From Faecalibacterium prausnitzii (GTDB lineage: Bacteria > Bacillota > Clostridia > Oscillospirales > Ruminococcaceae), in contig SFDE01000002.1 in NCBI GenBank assembly GCA_004558805.1, positions 112,356 to 176,355 on the forward strand: 64,000 bases of DNA. Direction: 5' to 3'. The translations under genes were made by a program, and so were the position numbers. The notes beneath the pieces are model-generated. The model ran no database searches and had not been told where the DNA came from. It saw only the letters and a list, made by a program, of their open reading frames with translations. Positions within the stretch are counted from its first letter, which is position 1, and each line of letters starts with the position of its first letter. Positions 38,812 through 49,544 of the stretch are shown piece by piece.

Positions 38812-39330
38812 TTACTCCTTGCGGTACAGCAGACCCTGACTTTCCAGCTGGTCCCGGATCCGTTCAAAGCTCTGCCGGTCCGGGCAGCGCAGGGTGTGAA
38901 GATGCACCCCGCCGGTCATCCGGCTCAGCAGGCAGTCCGGGGTGCTGCGGAACTGCAGGATGAAGTTGTCAGCATCGTAGCGGTTGGCAATGTTCAGGTT
39001 GGCACGGATCTCTCCGTAGAGGCTGTTTTCCACTGCCACATCCACCACGGTGCCCCCCTGGTCTACCACAGTATACAACTCCTGCCGCAGCTGCTCCTCG
39101 GTGCTGTGGGCGCACGCCAGTATGCCGGTGTAACCCTTTTCCACCGGGTGCAGCTGATAGCCCCGGGGGGTAGCGTCGATCTGTGCCCCGCCGGCACGCA
39201 GAAGTGCCACATCTCCCACCACGATCTGCCGGGAGACCCCCATCTCTGCCGCAAGGGCGCTGGCACTGAGAGGCGCATCTGCCTTGCTGAGCTTTTCCAG
39301 GATCGACTCTCTGCGCTGGGACGCATTCAT
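38812..39330 (-). CDS. niaR: NiaR-like niacin-responsive repressor
   Basis: 172 residues: HTH_11 domain (RRESILEKLSKADAPLSASALAAEMGVSRQIVVGDVALLRAGG) followed by the 3H domain with histidines at LACAHSTEE and GGVHLHTL plus DVAVENSLYGEIRANL. In Firmicutes NiaR represses NAD biosynthesis/niacin uptake when niacin is present. No nad genes are adjacent in this window. Confidence 0.9.
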   Translation of the reverse strand: MNASQRRESILEKLSKADAPLSASALAAEMGVSRQIVVGDVALLRAGGAQIDATPRGYQLHPVEKGYTGILACAHSTEEQLRQELYTVVDQGGTVVDVAVENSLYGEIRANLNIANRYDADNFILQFRSTPDCLLSRMTGGVHLHTLRCPDRQSFERIRDQLESQGLLYRKE

Positions 39331-39372
39331 GGACTGCCGCCTACCTTTCCATTATCCAACGTTATCGTACAT

Positions 39373-39401
39373 ATTGTAGCAAAACTTTGGGTTTCCTGCA
39401 A
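39373..39401 (-). promoter_or_regulatory. Predicted niaR promoter
   Basis: Minus-strand TTGCAG (39401-39396), 17 bp, TACAAT (39378-39373). Confidence 0.65.
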
Positions 39402-39409
39402 GGCACTGT

Positions 39410-40777
39410 TTACTTTTTCAGCTTAAAAATGGTAGCATAGTTGGAGGGCAGCTGCACCTTCATCCTGCCCCACTCCATACTGGCGAGCACCGGCTGTGCG
39501 CCCACGGTATCTGCCAGCAGGTCCTGTGCCTCGGATGCCTCCACCGGCAGCTGGAATTCCAGCTGTGCCGGGGTGTCGCCGTTGTTCAGCACCACCACTG
39601 CCGCCTCTCCGTCCAGCACCCGGGCAAAGGCATAGCACTGGGTGGTGAGCTGCAGCTCCTTCACCTCGCCCCAGGTCAGCTCCGGCAGCTCTGCCTTCAG
39701 CTTGCCCAGAGCGGCGTAGACACTGGTGACGAAATTGGTCTTGGGGGCATCTTTGTAGTCCTCAAGCTCCAGACAGGGGCGCAGGGGCCAGTCGCTTCCC
39801 CACTCTTTTTTGCCGTCGATGCCAAATTCCGAGCCATAATAGATAGACGGAATACCCCAAAGCGTATATACTAGAAGGGCAATATGACGGATGTGTTCCC
39901 GGTTCCGCAGTTTGTTGGGCAGACGCTCCACATCGTGGTTATCCGAGAAGAGATACAGCCGGGTGTCGTGGCACAGTCCCTGCAGCCGGCGCATGGTGTG
40001 GGCGATCTCAAAATAGTTGTGGTCGTTGTGTCCGCTCCATAGCCCCTTGTGCAGCTCATAGTTGGTGACGGAGTGGAGCATCTCCGGGTTTACCCAGCGG
40101 CTGTAATCTCCGTGGATCACCTCGCCCATGAGCCAGAACTCCGGTTTGATCTGGTTTGCCAGCTGCCGCAGCCCCCGCATAAAGTCAAAGTCCAATACGT
40201 CCGCCGCATCCAGACGGATGCCATCGATATCAAACTGATCCACCCAGAAACGGATGGTGTCATAGTGGTAGTTCTGCACCTCCGGGTTCCGCTGGTTCAG
40301 CTTTACCAGCAGGTTAAAGCCGCCCCAGTTGCCGTAGGAGAAGCCGTCGTTATACTCGTTGTTGCCCCAGAAGTTCACATCGCAGAACCAGTCCTTATAC
40401 CGGGCATTCTCCCGGTTCGCCTTCAGGTCCTGAAAGGCAAAGAAGTCCCGTCCCACATGGTTGAACACGCCATCTACAATGACCCGCTGTCCCCGGGCAT
40501 GGCAGTCCGCCACGAACTGCCGGAACTCATCGTTGGTGCCAAGCCGCCGGTCCACCCGGCGGTAGTCGATGGTGTCGTAGCCGTGGGAACCGCTCTCGAA
40601 CAAGGGTCCGATGTAGATCGCCGTACAGCCCAGCTGCGCTGCGTGCTCCGCCCAGCTGCCTAACTTTTCAAACGCCCCGGGCACCGGCTGCCCATCGTTT
40701 TCGTGGGCACAGCCGCACAGTCCCAGCGGATAGATGTGATAAAAAACTGCATTGTCATACCAAGCCATTGTAGTCAT
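39410..40777 (-). CDS. GH13 alpha-amylase-family glycoside hydrolase, cytoplasmic
   Basis: 455 residues from MTTMAWYDNAVFYHIYPLG (GAGG 5 nt upstream; the ATG at 40768 is also possible). GH13 sites: DGVFNHVG, nucleophile in DGIRLDAADVLD, acid/base in GEVIHGD, and FSDNHDVERL. No signal peptide, so it likely acts on maltodextrins or glycogen inside the cell. Divergent to the branching enzyme, which fits a glycogen/maltodextrin role. Confidence 0.9.
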   Translation of the reverse strand: MTTMAWYDNAVFYHIYPLGLCGCAHENDGQPVPGAFEKLGSWAEHAAQLGCTAIYIGPLFESGSHGYDTIDYRRVDRRLGTNDEFRQFVADCHARGQRVIVDGVFNHVGRDFFAFQDLKANRENARYKDWFCDVNFWGNNEYNDGFSYGNWGGFNLLVKLNQRNPEVQNYHYDTIRFWVDQFDIDGIRLDAADVLDFDFMRGLRQLANQIKPEFWLMGEVIHGDYSRWVNPEMLHSVTNYELHKGLWSGHNDHNYFEIAHTMRRLQGLCHDTRLYLFSDNHDVERLPNKLRNREHIRHIALLVYTLWGIPSIYYGSEFGIDGKKEWGSDWPLRPCLELEDYKDAPKTNFVTSVYAALGKLKAELPELTWGEVKELQLTTQCYAFARVLDGEAAVVVLNNGDTPAQLEFQLPVEASEAQDLLADTVGAQPVLASMEWGRMKVQLPSNYATIFKLKK

Positions 40778-41003
40778 CGCTCCCTCGTTGTCTGCAAAAT
40801 ATGCCGCCCTCTGCGGCGGCAGGATTAGTATAGCACAAATTTTGTAAAATATGTGAATCATTACCTGTTTTTGTTAAGAATCGCCAAGGATATCTGCCAA
40901 TTTGTCGACAGTTTCCCGGCTTTCTTGGACAGTTTGCCCAATTGTTCCCGTCAACACCAGTGCCTGCGGGCGCTGAGAACATATAGAAGAAGGAGATCTT
41001 TGC

Positions 41004-42959
<1,956 letters not shown>

Positions 42960-42970
42960 TATTTAGCTGT

Positions 42971-43016
42971 AAATGTCCTGTCTGCTTTGAAAGCGGCGGG
43001 ACATTTTGTGTTTTTG
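42971..43016 (+). terminator. Terminator after glgB
   Basis: AATGTCC(tg)...(cg)GGGACATT arms with inner CTGCTTT/AAAGCGG, then TTTTGTGTTTTT. Confidence 0.75.
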
Positions 43017-43100
43017 TATCCAGGACGGCTGGACATGCCGCCCTTATCTTTGCTATACTGTCCTCAGATCCAACCATTTTTTCAGGAGGCGTCTGTTTCC

Positions 43101-45020
43101 ATGTCTGCAGTCCTTTCCCGGCTGCGGGTGTCGGCAGGTGGCAAGGTGCTGTTGTTCCTTGGCATTTCTGCCGCCCTTCTTGCCATATTTGCTTTTGCCG
43201 CCCCCGGCAGCGGGGCGTTTTTTCCGCTGGTAAGCCTGTGGTGCAGCCTTGCGCTGTTCTTCTGTGCTCTGGGTGCCTTGCGGGTGGCGCAGGTCAAACT
43301 GGACCTGTTCCACTGCACCGTTCTTATCGGAGTCTGGGCGGCAGCGCTGCTGTACTTTTTCTGGGCGCTGCACCGCCGCAGTTTTGTGTACATCTGGGAT
43401 TACGCCAATTATCTGACCCTGCAATATGAGGCAGAGGCAGCCTTTGCCGAAGGTCCTGCCGCCGGATTTGCCGCCATCTTCGGCAGTTTCGGGGATGATT
43501 ACACCAGCTTCATCACCCTGTTTCTGGACTTTCCCTTCTGCCTCACCGACCGCACCGGCGACAGCTTTGCCCTGTGTCAGGTGTTCAGCATCCTGCCCAC
43601 CCTGCTGGTGGTGCTTGCGGGACTGGTCATCAAGGCGGGGCAGCTTTTGCAGGTCCGCAACCGGCTGTGGTACTTCCTCATTGGTTTTTCCTGGCTGGTC
43701 ACCTACCCCTTCCTGCGCATGAGCGCCCTGCTGGCGCAGCCGGACTGGTTCGGGCTTATCTTTGCTTTTACTATTCTGCTGCTGACACTGGACTACCGCT
43801 TTGAAAAGCCGGAGCCTCTGCGGTGGCTGCTGCTGTTTTTTGCCACCGCCGCCGTGATCCTGAGCCGTCGGTGGTACCTATACTTTGTGGTGGGGTACTA
43901 CTTTTCCTATGCCCTGCTGGTGCTGGTGCACAGCACAAAACGTGCCCGTGCCGGGGAAAAGTCTGCCGCTCTGCGGCAGGTGGGGAATCTGGTGCTCTTC
44001 GGGCTGGGTTCCGTGGCGGCAATGACAGCGCTGCTGTGGCAGATGGTGAGCCGCATCCTGTCCTACGACTACGCCGGACGCTACTCCTTCTACAACGGCG
44101 GCGGCATTGCCTATGAGCTGCTGCTGCAGGGCTGCCGTCTGGGTCTGCTGAATGTGGTGCTGATCCTGCTGGGCGTTCTCTATCTGTTCCGCCGCCATCG
44201 CCCTGCCATGGTCTGTCTGGGAGGACTGGAGCTGGTGCTGAGCCTTCTGCTGTTCACCCGCATCCAGAACTCCGGTTCCCACCAGATGCTGCTGTATCTG
44301 CCCGGGTGGTTTTTGCTGTTTCTGCCCGGTGCAGCAGCCCTTGCCGACGACATCCGCCGCCACCGAAATCTCAAGCTCTTTTACTGGGTGTTCACGCTGG
44401 TGTTTGCGGTATCGGTGCGCTGCTCCCCTCTTACCAGCCTTGCCCTGCCGGATGTGGTACTGGATCACTTTCCCCTTTCTGCCGCCAAGGAGTTCATCCG
44501 GCTGGACGAGCTGACCTACGACCGCCGGGACCTGCCTCAGATCCAGTATATCGCCCGGTGGATCGACAGCCACTGTGCTGAGGGGGAGATCGCCTATATG
44601 ATCCCCCACGACATGCTCTACTGCCCGGACCACTTCAAGAACTGCCTGCTGCCGGAAGAGCCTATCGGCGATAAACTCGCCTTTGGTTTCTCGGTACCGG
44701 GGACCCACAACTTCCCCATGGAATTCTTTGAGGCAAAATACGTCCTCACCGCCGACCCCTTCCCCCAGACCTATGTGGGGCAGGGCGAGATGTCCCACAA
44801 GCTCAACGACCTGTTTCTGGCGGTGCGGGACCAGTATTTCACCATGGAGCAGACCGTTGACATGGGCAACGGCACCATCTTTACCATCTGGCGGCGCACC
44901 GTGGAGCCTACCCGTGCCGAGGTGGAATATTATCTGAGCGCTTTTAAGGACGAGGGCGCCCTTTACCCGGAGATGTTCTCCAAAGTCGCCGAAGACTGGC
45001 TTGCCGCCCACGGCATGTAA
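43101..45020 (+). CDS. Large polytopic membrane protein, GT-C-like
   Basis: 639 residues with about 11-12 membrane helices and a C-terminal soluble domain (~200 residues) that begins LDELTYDRRDLPQIQYIARWIDSH. The arrangement with the acidic loop SFVYIWDYANYLTLQYEAEAA after early helices resembles GT-C/ArnT-type glycosyltransferases, but no exact family is recognised. AGGAGG precedes by 11 nt. Followed by the trigger-factor-like gene after 30 nt. Confidence 0.72.
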   Translation: MSAVLSRLRVSAGGKVLLFLGISAALLAIFAFAAPGSGAFFPLVSLWCSLALFFCALGALRVAQVKLDLFHCTVLIGVWAAALLYFFWALHRRSFVYIWDYANYLTLQYEAEAAFAEGPAAGFAAIFGSFGDDYTSFITLFLDFPFCLTDRTGDSFALCQVFSILPTLLVVLAGLVIKAGQLLQVRNRLWYFLIGFSWLVTYPFLRMSALLAQPDWFGLIFAFTILLLTLDYRFEKPEPLRWLLLFFATAAVILSRRWYLYFVVGYYFSYALLVLVHSTKRARAGEKSAALRQVGNLVLFGLGSVAAMTALLWQMVSRILSYDYAGRYSFYNGGGIAYELLLQGCRLGLLNVVLILLGVLYLFRRHRPAMVCLGGLELVLSLLLFTRIQNSGSHQMLLYLPGWFLLFLPGAAALADDIRRHRNLKLFYWVFTLVFAVSVRCSPLTSLALPDVVLDHFPLSAAKEFIRLDELTYDRRDLPQIQYIARWIDSHCAEGEIAYMIPHDMLYCPDHFKNCLLPEEPIGDKLAFGFSVPGTHNFPMEFFEAKYVLTADPFPQTYVGQGEMSHKLNDLFLAVRDQYFTMEQTVDMGNGTIFTIWRRTVEPTRAEVEYYLSAFKDEGALYPEMFSKVAEDWLAAHGM

Positions 45021-45050
45021 CAAGATACGACCTACAAAGGAGGTTCTTAT

Positions 45051-46025
45051 ATGAAAGAGTCGAAATACGCCCCGCCAAAGGTCACGCTGGGGCAATACAA
45101 AGACCTGCCTGTCACCCGCCGGGTGCGCCCGGTATCCGAAAAGGCAGTGGAGCTGGAGACCCGGAACCTTGCCCGGAACAACGCCCCCTTCCGCCCGGTG
45201 TCGGACCCTGCCCAGCGGGGCTGCCGGGTAACGCTGGACTTTGAGGGTTTTATGGACGGAGAGCCCATCCCGGACAGCAAAATGGAAAAGGTCACCGTCC
45301 TGCTGGGCACCGGGCAGCTGATGCCTGCCGCCGAGGAGGCAGTGTACGGGCACTGCGCCGGGGAGACCTTCCGGTTTGATTTTACCTATCCGGAGGATTT
45401 CCGGGTGGAGGAGCTTTCCGGCAAGACCGCCCAGTTTGAGATCCATCTCCACACCGTGGAGCAAAAGACTATTCTGCCCCCGGACGATGCACTGGCAAAG
45501 TCTCTGGGCTTTGATTCTCTTGCGGCACTGCAGAACGAGCTGCGCCGCCGCAAGCAGGAGAGCCACGAGGCAAACGCCGACCGCCTTGCCCGCTCTGCCC
45601 TGCTGGATGCCGCCGGAGCCAACCTTATTGTGGATCTGCCTCAGGACAGTCTGGACCTGCGTGCCGAAGCACAGATGCGGGATCTGGAGGTAAAGCTGAA
45701 AAAGAGCGGCATCACGCTGGAGTTCTACTGTGAAAAGAGCAGCACCACTCCGCAGGAGCTGCGGGAAGGCTTCCGCCGGGAAGCCGAGCGTCAGATGCGC
45801 TGCATGCTGGCGGTCCGTGCCATTGCCGAGGCGGAGAACATCACGGTGCTCAACGAAGAGGTGGACGCCGAGTACGCCAGACTTTCCAAACAGCACGACA
45901 CCCCAGAGGAGGAGATCCGCAAGGTCATCAGCCGGGATGCCATTGCCGCCGCTCTCACCAACCTGAAGGTCCAGCAGTTCCTGCTGGATCATGCAAATGT
46001 CACCTCCATTGTGGAAAAGGAGTAA
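45051..46025 (+). CDS. Trigger-factor-like FKBP chaperone lacking the ribosome-binding domain
   Basis: 324 residues. Residues ~55-140 are an FKBP domain (GCRVTLDFEGFMDGEPIPDS; LLGTGQLMPAAEEAVYGH; FTYPEDFRVEELSGKTAQFEIHLHTVEQ) and ~150-324 match the trigger-factor C-terminal chaperone arms (NLIVDLPQDSLDLRAEAQMRDLEVKLKKSGITL; ITVLNEEVDAEYARLSKQ). The ~110-residue N-terminal ribosome-docking domain is replaced by ~50 residues without its signature. Three nt separate it from the polyferredoxin gene, suggesting a joint operon. Confidence 0.85.
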   Translation: MKESKYAPPKVTLGQYKDLPVTRRVRPVSEKAVELETRNLARNNAPFRPVSDPAQRGCRVTLDFEGFMDGEPIPDSKMEKVTVLLGTGQLMPAAEEAVYGHCAGETFRFDFTYPEDFRVEELSGKTAQFEIHLHTVEQKTILPPDDALAKSLGFDSLAALQNELRRRKQESHEANADRLARSALLDAAGANLIVDLPQDSLDLRAEAQMRDLEVKLKKSGITLEFYCEKSSTTPQELREGFRREAERQMRCMLAVRAIAEAENITVLNEEVDAEYARLSKQHDTPEEEIRKVISRDAIAAALTNLKVQQFLLDHANVTSIVEKE

Positions 46026-46028
46026 ACC

Positions 46029-47354
46029 ATGAGCTTTTTTACAAGAGCAGCCATGGATGCGCTGATGAAGACCACCCATCCTGAGATCAACCGCCGCCAG
46101 TGCTGGAACCTGCATCCCCATCGCAAGCCCTGCACCGAGTGCAAGGATATCTGCCCCTACGGCGACCAGATCTTTACCCGTCCCAACCTTGTCAAGGACT
46201 GGGACCCTTGCACCGAGTGCGGCTTGTGCGTTTCGGTCTGCCGCTCCGGCTGCATCGCCCCCTCTCCGGAGCAGGTGCAGCGGGACGTTGCCCCGGTGGA
46301 TACCGACAACGACACCATCTGGATCGGCTGCGAAAAGTCCACCCGCAAGAACTCGGTGGTGCGGATGTGCATCGCCGCCCTGAGCTGGGAGACCCTTGCC
46401 TACCTTGCCCTGAACAAAAAGATCGTGCTGGACCTGACCCCCTGCGGCGAGTGCGAAAACGACCTTTGCGCCGCCCAGCTGCGGAAGGAGCTGACCCGCC
46501 TTGTGGATTTCTTTGGGCAGGAGCTGTTTGCCGCCCGGTTCACCCTTGCCTATGAGCAGGACGACGCCCCCTACCATGTAAAGGAGATCAGCCGTCGGGA
46601 GATGTTTGAGCAGGTGAGCCACGGCTCCAAGAGCGGCACCAAAAAGCTGCTGCAGATGCTGCCGGGTCTGCGCAGCGAGGAGGACAGCGGCGTGGACTTC
46701 CGTCTGCTGCTGCACCAGCGTACCCGTCAGCTGAAGGCGGCATACGAGACTCCCCTGCATTTCGGCTACTACCTGCCCCACTTTACCGATAAGTGCTTTG
46801 GCTGCGGCAGATGCGAAAAGGCATGCCGTGCCGGTGCCCTGAAACTGGAAGACATGCCCGACGGGCAGACCCGCATGGTGGTGACCCCCTGGAAGTGCAG
46901 CGAGTGCGGCGTCTGTGTCGCCGCCTGCTCCAACAGCGGCTTGGACGGGCTGACCCTGCGGCAGCTCACCACCCTGGGACCTGTAAGCGTCCACAAGTGC
47001 ACCAAGGTGCTCTGCTCCAGCTGCGGCAAACCCATTGCCCCCGGCACCGTGGAAGGGCTGTGCTCGGTGTGCCGCATCAAGGAGCGCACCCGCAAGCGGC
47101 AGGAAGAGGCACGGGCACGTGCCCAGCAGCTGCGGGAAGAGCGGGAGGCAAAAAAAGCCGCCGAGGAAGCCGCCAAGGCTGCAGAAAACGGCGGGGCTGC
47201 GGCAGATGCCGCCGTCACCGAAGCTGCCGGAGCAGCGGACGCCGCCCCGGTCGCCGCTCCGGCAGCAGCAGCGGCACCTGCGGCAGAATTTGCGGCAGCG
47301 GCTGCCGCCGCCCGTGCCGCCGAGGATAACGCTGCCAAGCCGGAAAACGATTGA
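46029..47354 (+). CDS. Polyferredoxin with zinc-ribbon and Ala-rich tail
   Basis: 441 residues. N-terminal Cys cluster (C35-x2-C38-x3-C42; C61-C64-C67-C71-C75), a middle region with CEKST and CGECENDLC, a second pair of [4Fe-4S] motifs (CFGCGRCEKAC; CSECGVCVAAC), then CSSCGKPI...CSVC (zinc-ribbon-like). The last ~90 residues are a Lys/Arg-Glu helix followed by an Ala-rich run. Cytoplasmic electron carrier or scaffold; partners unknown. Stop codon overlaps the next promoter. Confidence 0.8.
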   Translation: MSFFTRAAMDALMKTTHPEINRRQCWNLHPHRKPCTECKDICPYGDQIFTRPNLVKDWDPCTECGLCVSVCRSGCIAPSPEQVQRDVAPVDTDNDTIWIGCEKSTRKNSVVRMCIAALSWETLAYLALNKKIVLDLTPCGECENDLCAAQLRKELTRLVDFFGQELFAARFTLAYEQDDAPYHVKEISRREMFEQVSHGSKSGTKKLLQMLPGLRSEEDSGVDFRLLLHQRTRQLKAAYETPLHFGYYLPHFTDKCFGCGRCEKACRAGALKLEDMPDGQTRMVVTPWKCSECGVCVAACSNSGLDGLTLRQLTTLGPVSVHKCTKVLCSSCGKPIAPGTVEGLCSVCRIKERTRKRQEEARARAQQLREEREAKKAAEEAAKAAENGGAAADAAVTEAAGAADAAPVAAPAAAAAPAAEFAAAAAAARAAEDNAAKPEND

Positions 47355-47379
47355 CGCGGCACCGGAAGAATGCTATACT
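47351..47379 (+). promoter_or_regulatory. Promoter upstream of the opp-like operon
   Basis: TTGACG (47351-47356), 17 bp, TATACT (47374-47379); overlaps the preceding stop codon. Confidence 0.72.
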
Positions 47380-47414
47380 GAAGTCAGGTTACCACTGGTA
47401 GCTCAGACGGTTAC

Positions 47415-47452
47415 AAAGAGGTAGCGGAGCCCGGTTCCGTTACCTCTTTTTC
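47415..47452 (+). terminator. Leader terminator or attenuator before oppA-like gene
   Basis: AAAGAGGTAGCGGA...TCCGTTACCTCTTTTT, located between the promoter and the ORF start at 47523. It would yield a ~70-nt RNA unless readthrough occurs. No specific riboswitch motif recognised. Confidence 0.7.
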
Positions 47453-47522
47453 CGTATCCGCCTGCCTCCGGGCGGCGGCAGAAAACACGAATCAAACCTT
47501 GTACGAAAGAAGGATCACATTT

Positions 47523-49544
47523 ATGGCACATCCTATTTCCCGCCGTCAGTTCCTGAAGGGCAGCGGCGCTGCAGTGCTTTCCACGGCAGCGGCAGGTCTG
47601 CTGAGCAGCTGCGGCGGCTCCTCTGCCTCCGGCAGCAGCACCGGCAGCGGCAGCACCTACACCATGCTGTATTCCCGCCAGCCTGCCACCCTGAACTATC
47701 TGATCTGCTCTGCGGACCCGGACCTGTACCACGGTACCCAGTGCGTGGACACCCTGGTGGAGTACGACAGCCGAGGCAAGATCCGGGAAGGACTTGCCAC
47801 CAGCTGGGACTGGGACGCCGACACCCTTACCTGGACTTTCCACCTGCGGGATGAGAACTGGGTGGACTGCAACGGTGCCGTGCTGGGTCCCGTCACCGCA
47901 CAGGACTTTGTGGACGCCCTGAAGTATGTGCTGACCCCGGACTACGCCTCCTCCACCACCAGCCTTGTGACCCCCTACGTCGCCGGCGCCGAGGATTACT
48001 ACAACTATCTGTTCTACAAGTCCTGTGCCGAAAATGGCACCACCGCCGAGGACGGCACCACCTACAGTCTGGGTGCCGACGGCACCGTCACCGCAGCTGT
48101 GCCCGGTGCTGCGGCGGTGAGCTACCCTCCCGTGGACTTTGACGCCGTGGGCGTAAAGGCGGTGGACCAGCACACCCTGACCTACACCCTGTGCTTTGAT
48201 TTCCCCGGCTTTGTGAGCCTGCTGAGCTACGCCCCTTACGAGCCGGCATACGGTCCCATGCTGGAGGAGCTGGGAGACCAGTTCTGCACCAGCGCCGAGA
48301 CCGCCTGCAGCTGCGGTGCCTTCTATCTGGCGGAATATGTGCCGCTGGAAAGCTGGATCATGAAGAAGAACCCGGAAAACTACGACAACGCCAATGTCTA
48401 CATCGACACCATCCGGTACATCTACAATCAGGAAGCGCTGATCAGCGGTCCGGAGATGGTAAAACGGGGCGAGATCGATCAGGCGACCATCAGCTCCGAC
48501 ATTCTGGACAGCTGGCTGGCAGACGATACCACCCGGAGCATGGTGTCCATGGAGCGTCCGGAGACCGGCAAGAGCTACTTCTACATCTTCAACTTCCTGC
48601 CCTACCCCCACCAGTTCTCCAACTGGAACACCACCGGCGTAGATGCCCAGTACGAGCCGGACAACTGGGTCAAGGCGATCAACTCCACCAGCTTCCGCAA
48701 GGCGTTCCTCTACGCCATCAACCCCGCCGTGACCCTTGCTGTCACCGCACCGGAGGGCTACGACAACTACAAGCTCCACACCATCACTCCGCCCTCCTTC
48801 TGCGCCAACAGTCAGGGCGTGGACTACACCCAGTGCGGCGACCTTGCCGCCCTGTCGGACTTTTTTGACGAGGCAAAGGCAAAGGAGTACCGGGATGCCG
48901 CCGTGCAGGAGCTTACCGCCGCCGGGGCGACCTTCCCCATCAAGGTACTATATCCCTACAACCCTGCCGTGGTGGACTGGGACAAGCAGTGTCAGGTGTT
49001 CAAGCAGCAGGTGGAGGGCGTGCTGAACGATGGCTTTGACTTTGTGGACATCATCATCACCCAGGGACCCTCCGATAACTTCCTGAATGCAGTGCGCCGT
49101 GCCGGCGCCTACCAGTTCATGTCCTACTACTGGGGTGCCGACTACTCCGACCCGGAGACCGAGGTGTACCCCTTCTATCAGGAGGCGGGAGACCGGGGCA
49201 CCTGCTACAGCTTCCTGCGCACCGGCGTGGAGGACGGCATCGTCACCGGCGAGACCGCCCAGCTGGTAATGCAGTACATGAAGCTGGTGGAAGAGGCAAA
49301 GACCATCACCGAGGATCTGGATGCCCGGTATGAGGCGTTTGCCAACGCAGAGGCATTCCTGATCTCCAACGCACTGGCGATCCCTCTGGGTATGCCGGTG
49401 CCTCCCTACATTGCCACCCGGCTGAACCTGTGGGAGGGGCAGTACGCTCCCACCGGGCTTTCCTCCAACCGCCTGAAGGGGGTCCACATTCAGGATCACT
49501 ACATCTCTATGGAGGAATACGAGGCAAACCGGGACGCTCGGTAA
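47523..49544 (+). CDS. ABC oligopeptide-type substrate-binding lipoprotein (SBP_bac_5)
   Basis: 673 residues. Twin-arginine signal ISRRQFLKGSG and lipobox LLSSC indicate Tat-exported lipoprotein. SBP_bac_5 features: TLVEYDSRGKIREGLATSWDWD, TWTFHLRDENWVDCNG, FRKAFLYAINP. Long for the family. Starts the five-gene importer; followed by a composite repeat. Confidence 0.9.
   Translation: MAHPISRRQFLKGSGAAVLSTAAAGLLSSCGGSSASGSSTGSGSTYTMLYSRQPATLNYLICSADPDLYHGTQCVDTLVEYDSRGKIREGLATSWDWDADTLTWTFHLRDENWVDCNGAVLGPVTAQDFVDALKYVLTPDYASSTTSLVTPYVAGAEDYYNYLFYKSCAENGTTAEDGTTYSLGADGTVTAAVPGAAAVSYPPVDFDAVGVKAVDQHTLTYTLCFDFPGFVSLLSYAPYEPAYGPMLEELGDQFCTSAETACSCGAFYLAEYVPLESWIMKKNPENYDNANVYIDTIRYIYNQEALISGPEMVKRGEIDQATISSDILDSWLADDTTRSMVSMERPETGKSYFYIFNFLPYPHQFSNWNTTGVDAQYEPDNWVKAINSTSFRKAFLYAINPAVTLAVTAPEGYDNYKLHTITPPSFCANSQGVDYTQCGDLAALSDFFDEAKAKEYRDAAVQELTAAGATFPIKVLYPYNPAVVDWDKQCQVFKQQVEGVLNDGFDFVDIIITQGPSDNFLNAVRRAGAYQFMSYYWGADYSDPETEVYPFYQEAGDRGTCYSFLRTGVEDGIVTGETAQLVMQYMKLVEEAKTITEDLDARYEAFANAEAFLISNALAIPLGMPVPPYIATRLNLWEGQYAPTGLSSNRLKGVHIQDHYISMEEYEANRDAR

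Noticed and set aside
43878-46994. Very long open frame on the minus strand opposite the membrane protein and trigger-factor-like genes
   Set aside because: It mirrors high-GC coding sequence, has a low-complexity Gly/Val/His-rich product, and no SD or recognisable domain; the plus-strand genes are clearly real.
47386-47452. tRNA-like GGTAGCTCAG in the oppA leader
   Set aside because: It matches a D-arm fragment only; no acceptor stem, anticodon arm or TPsiC loop can be drawn.
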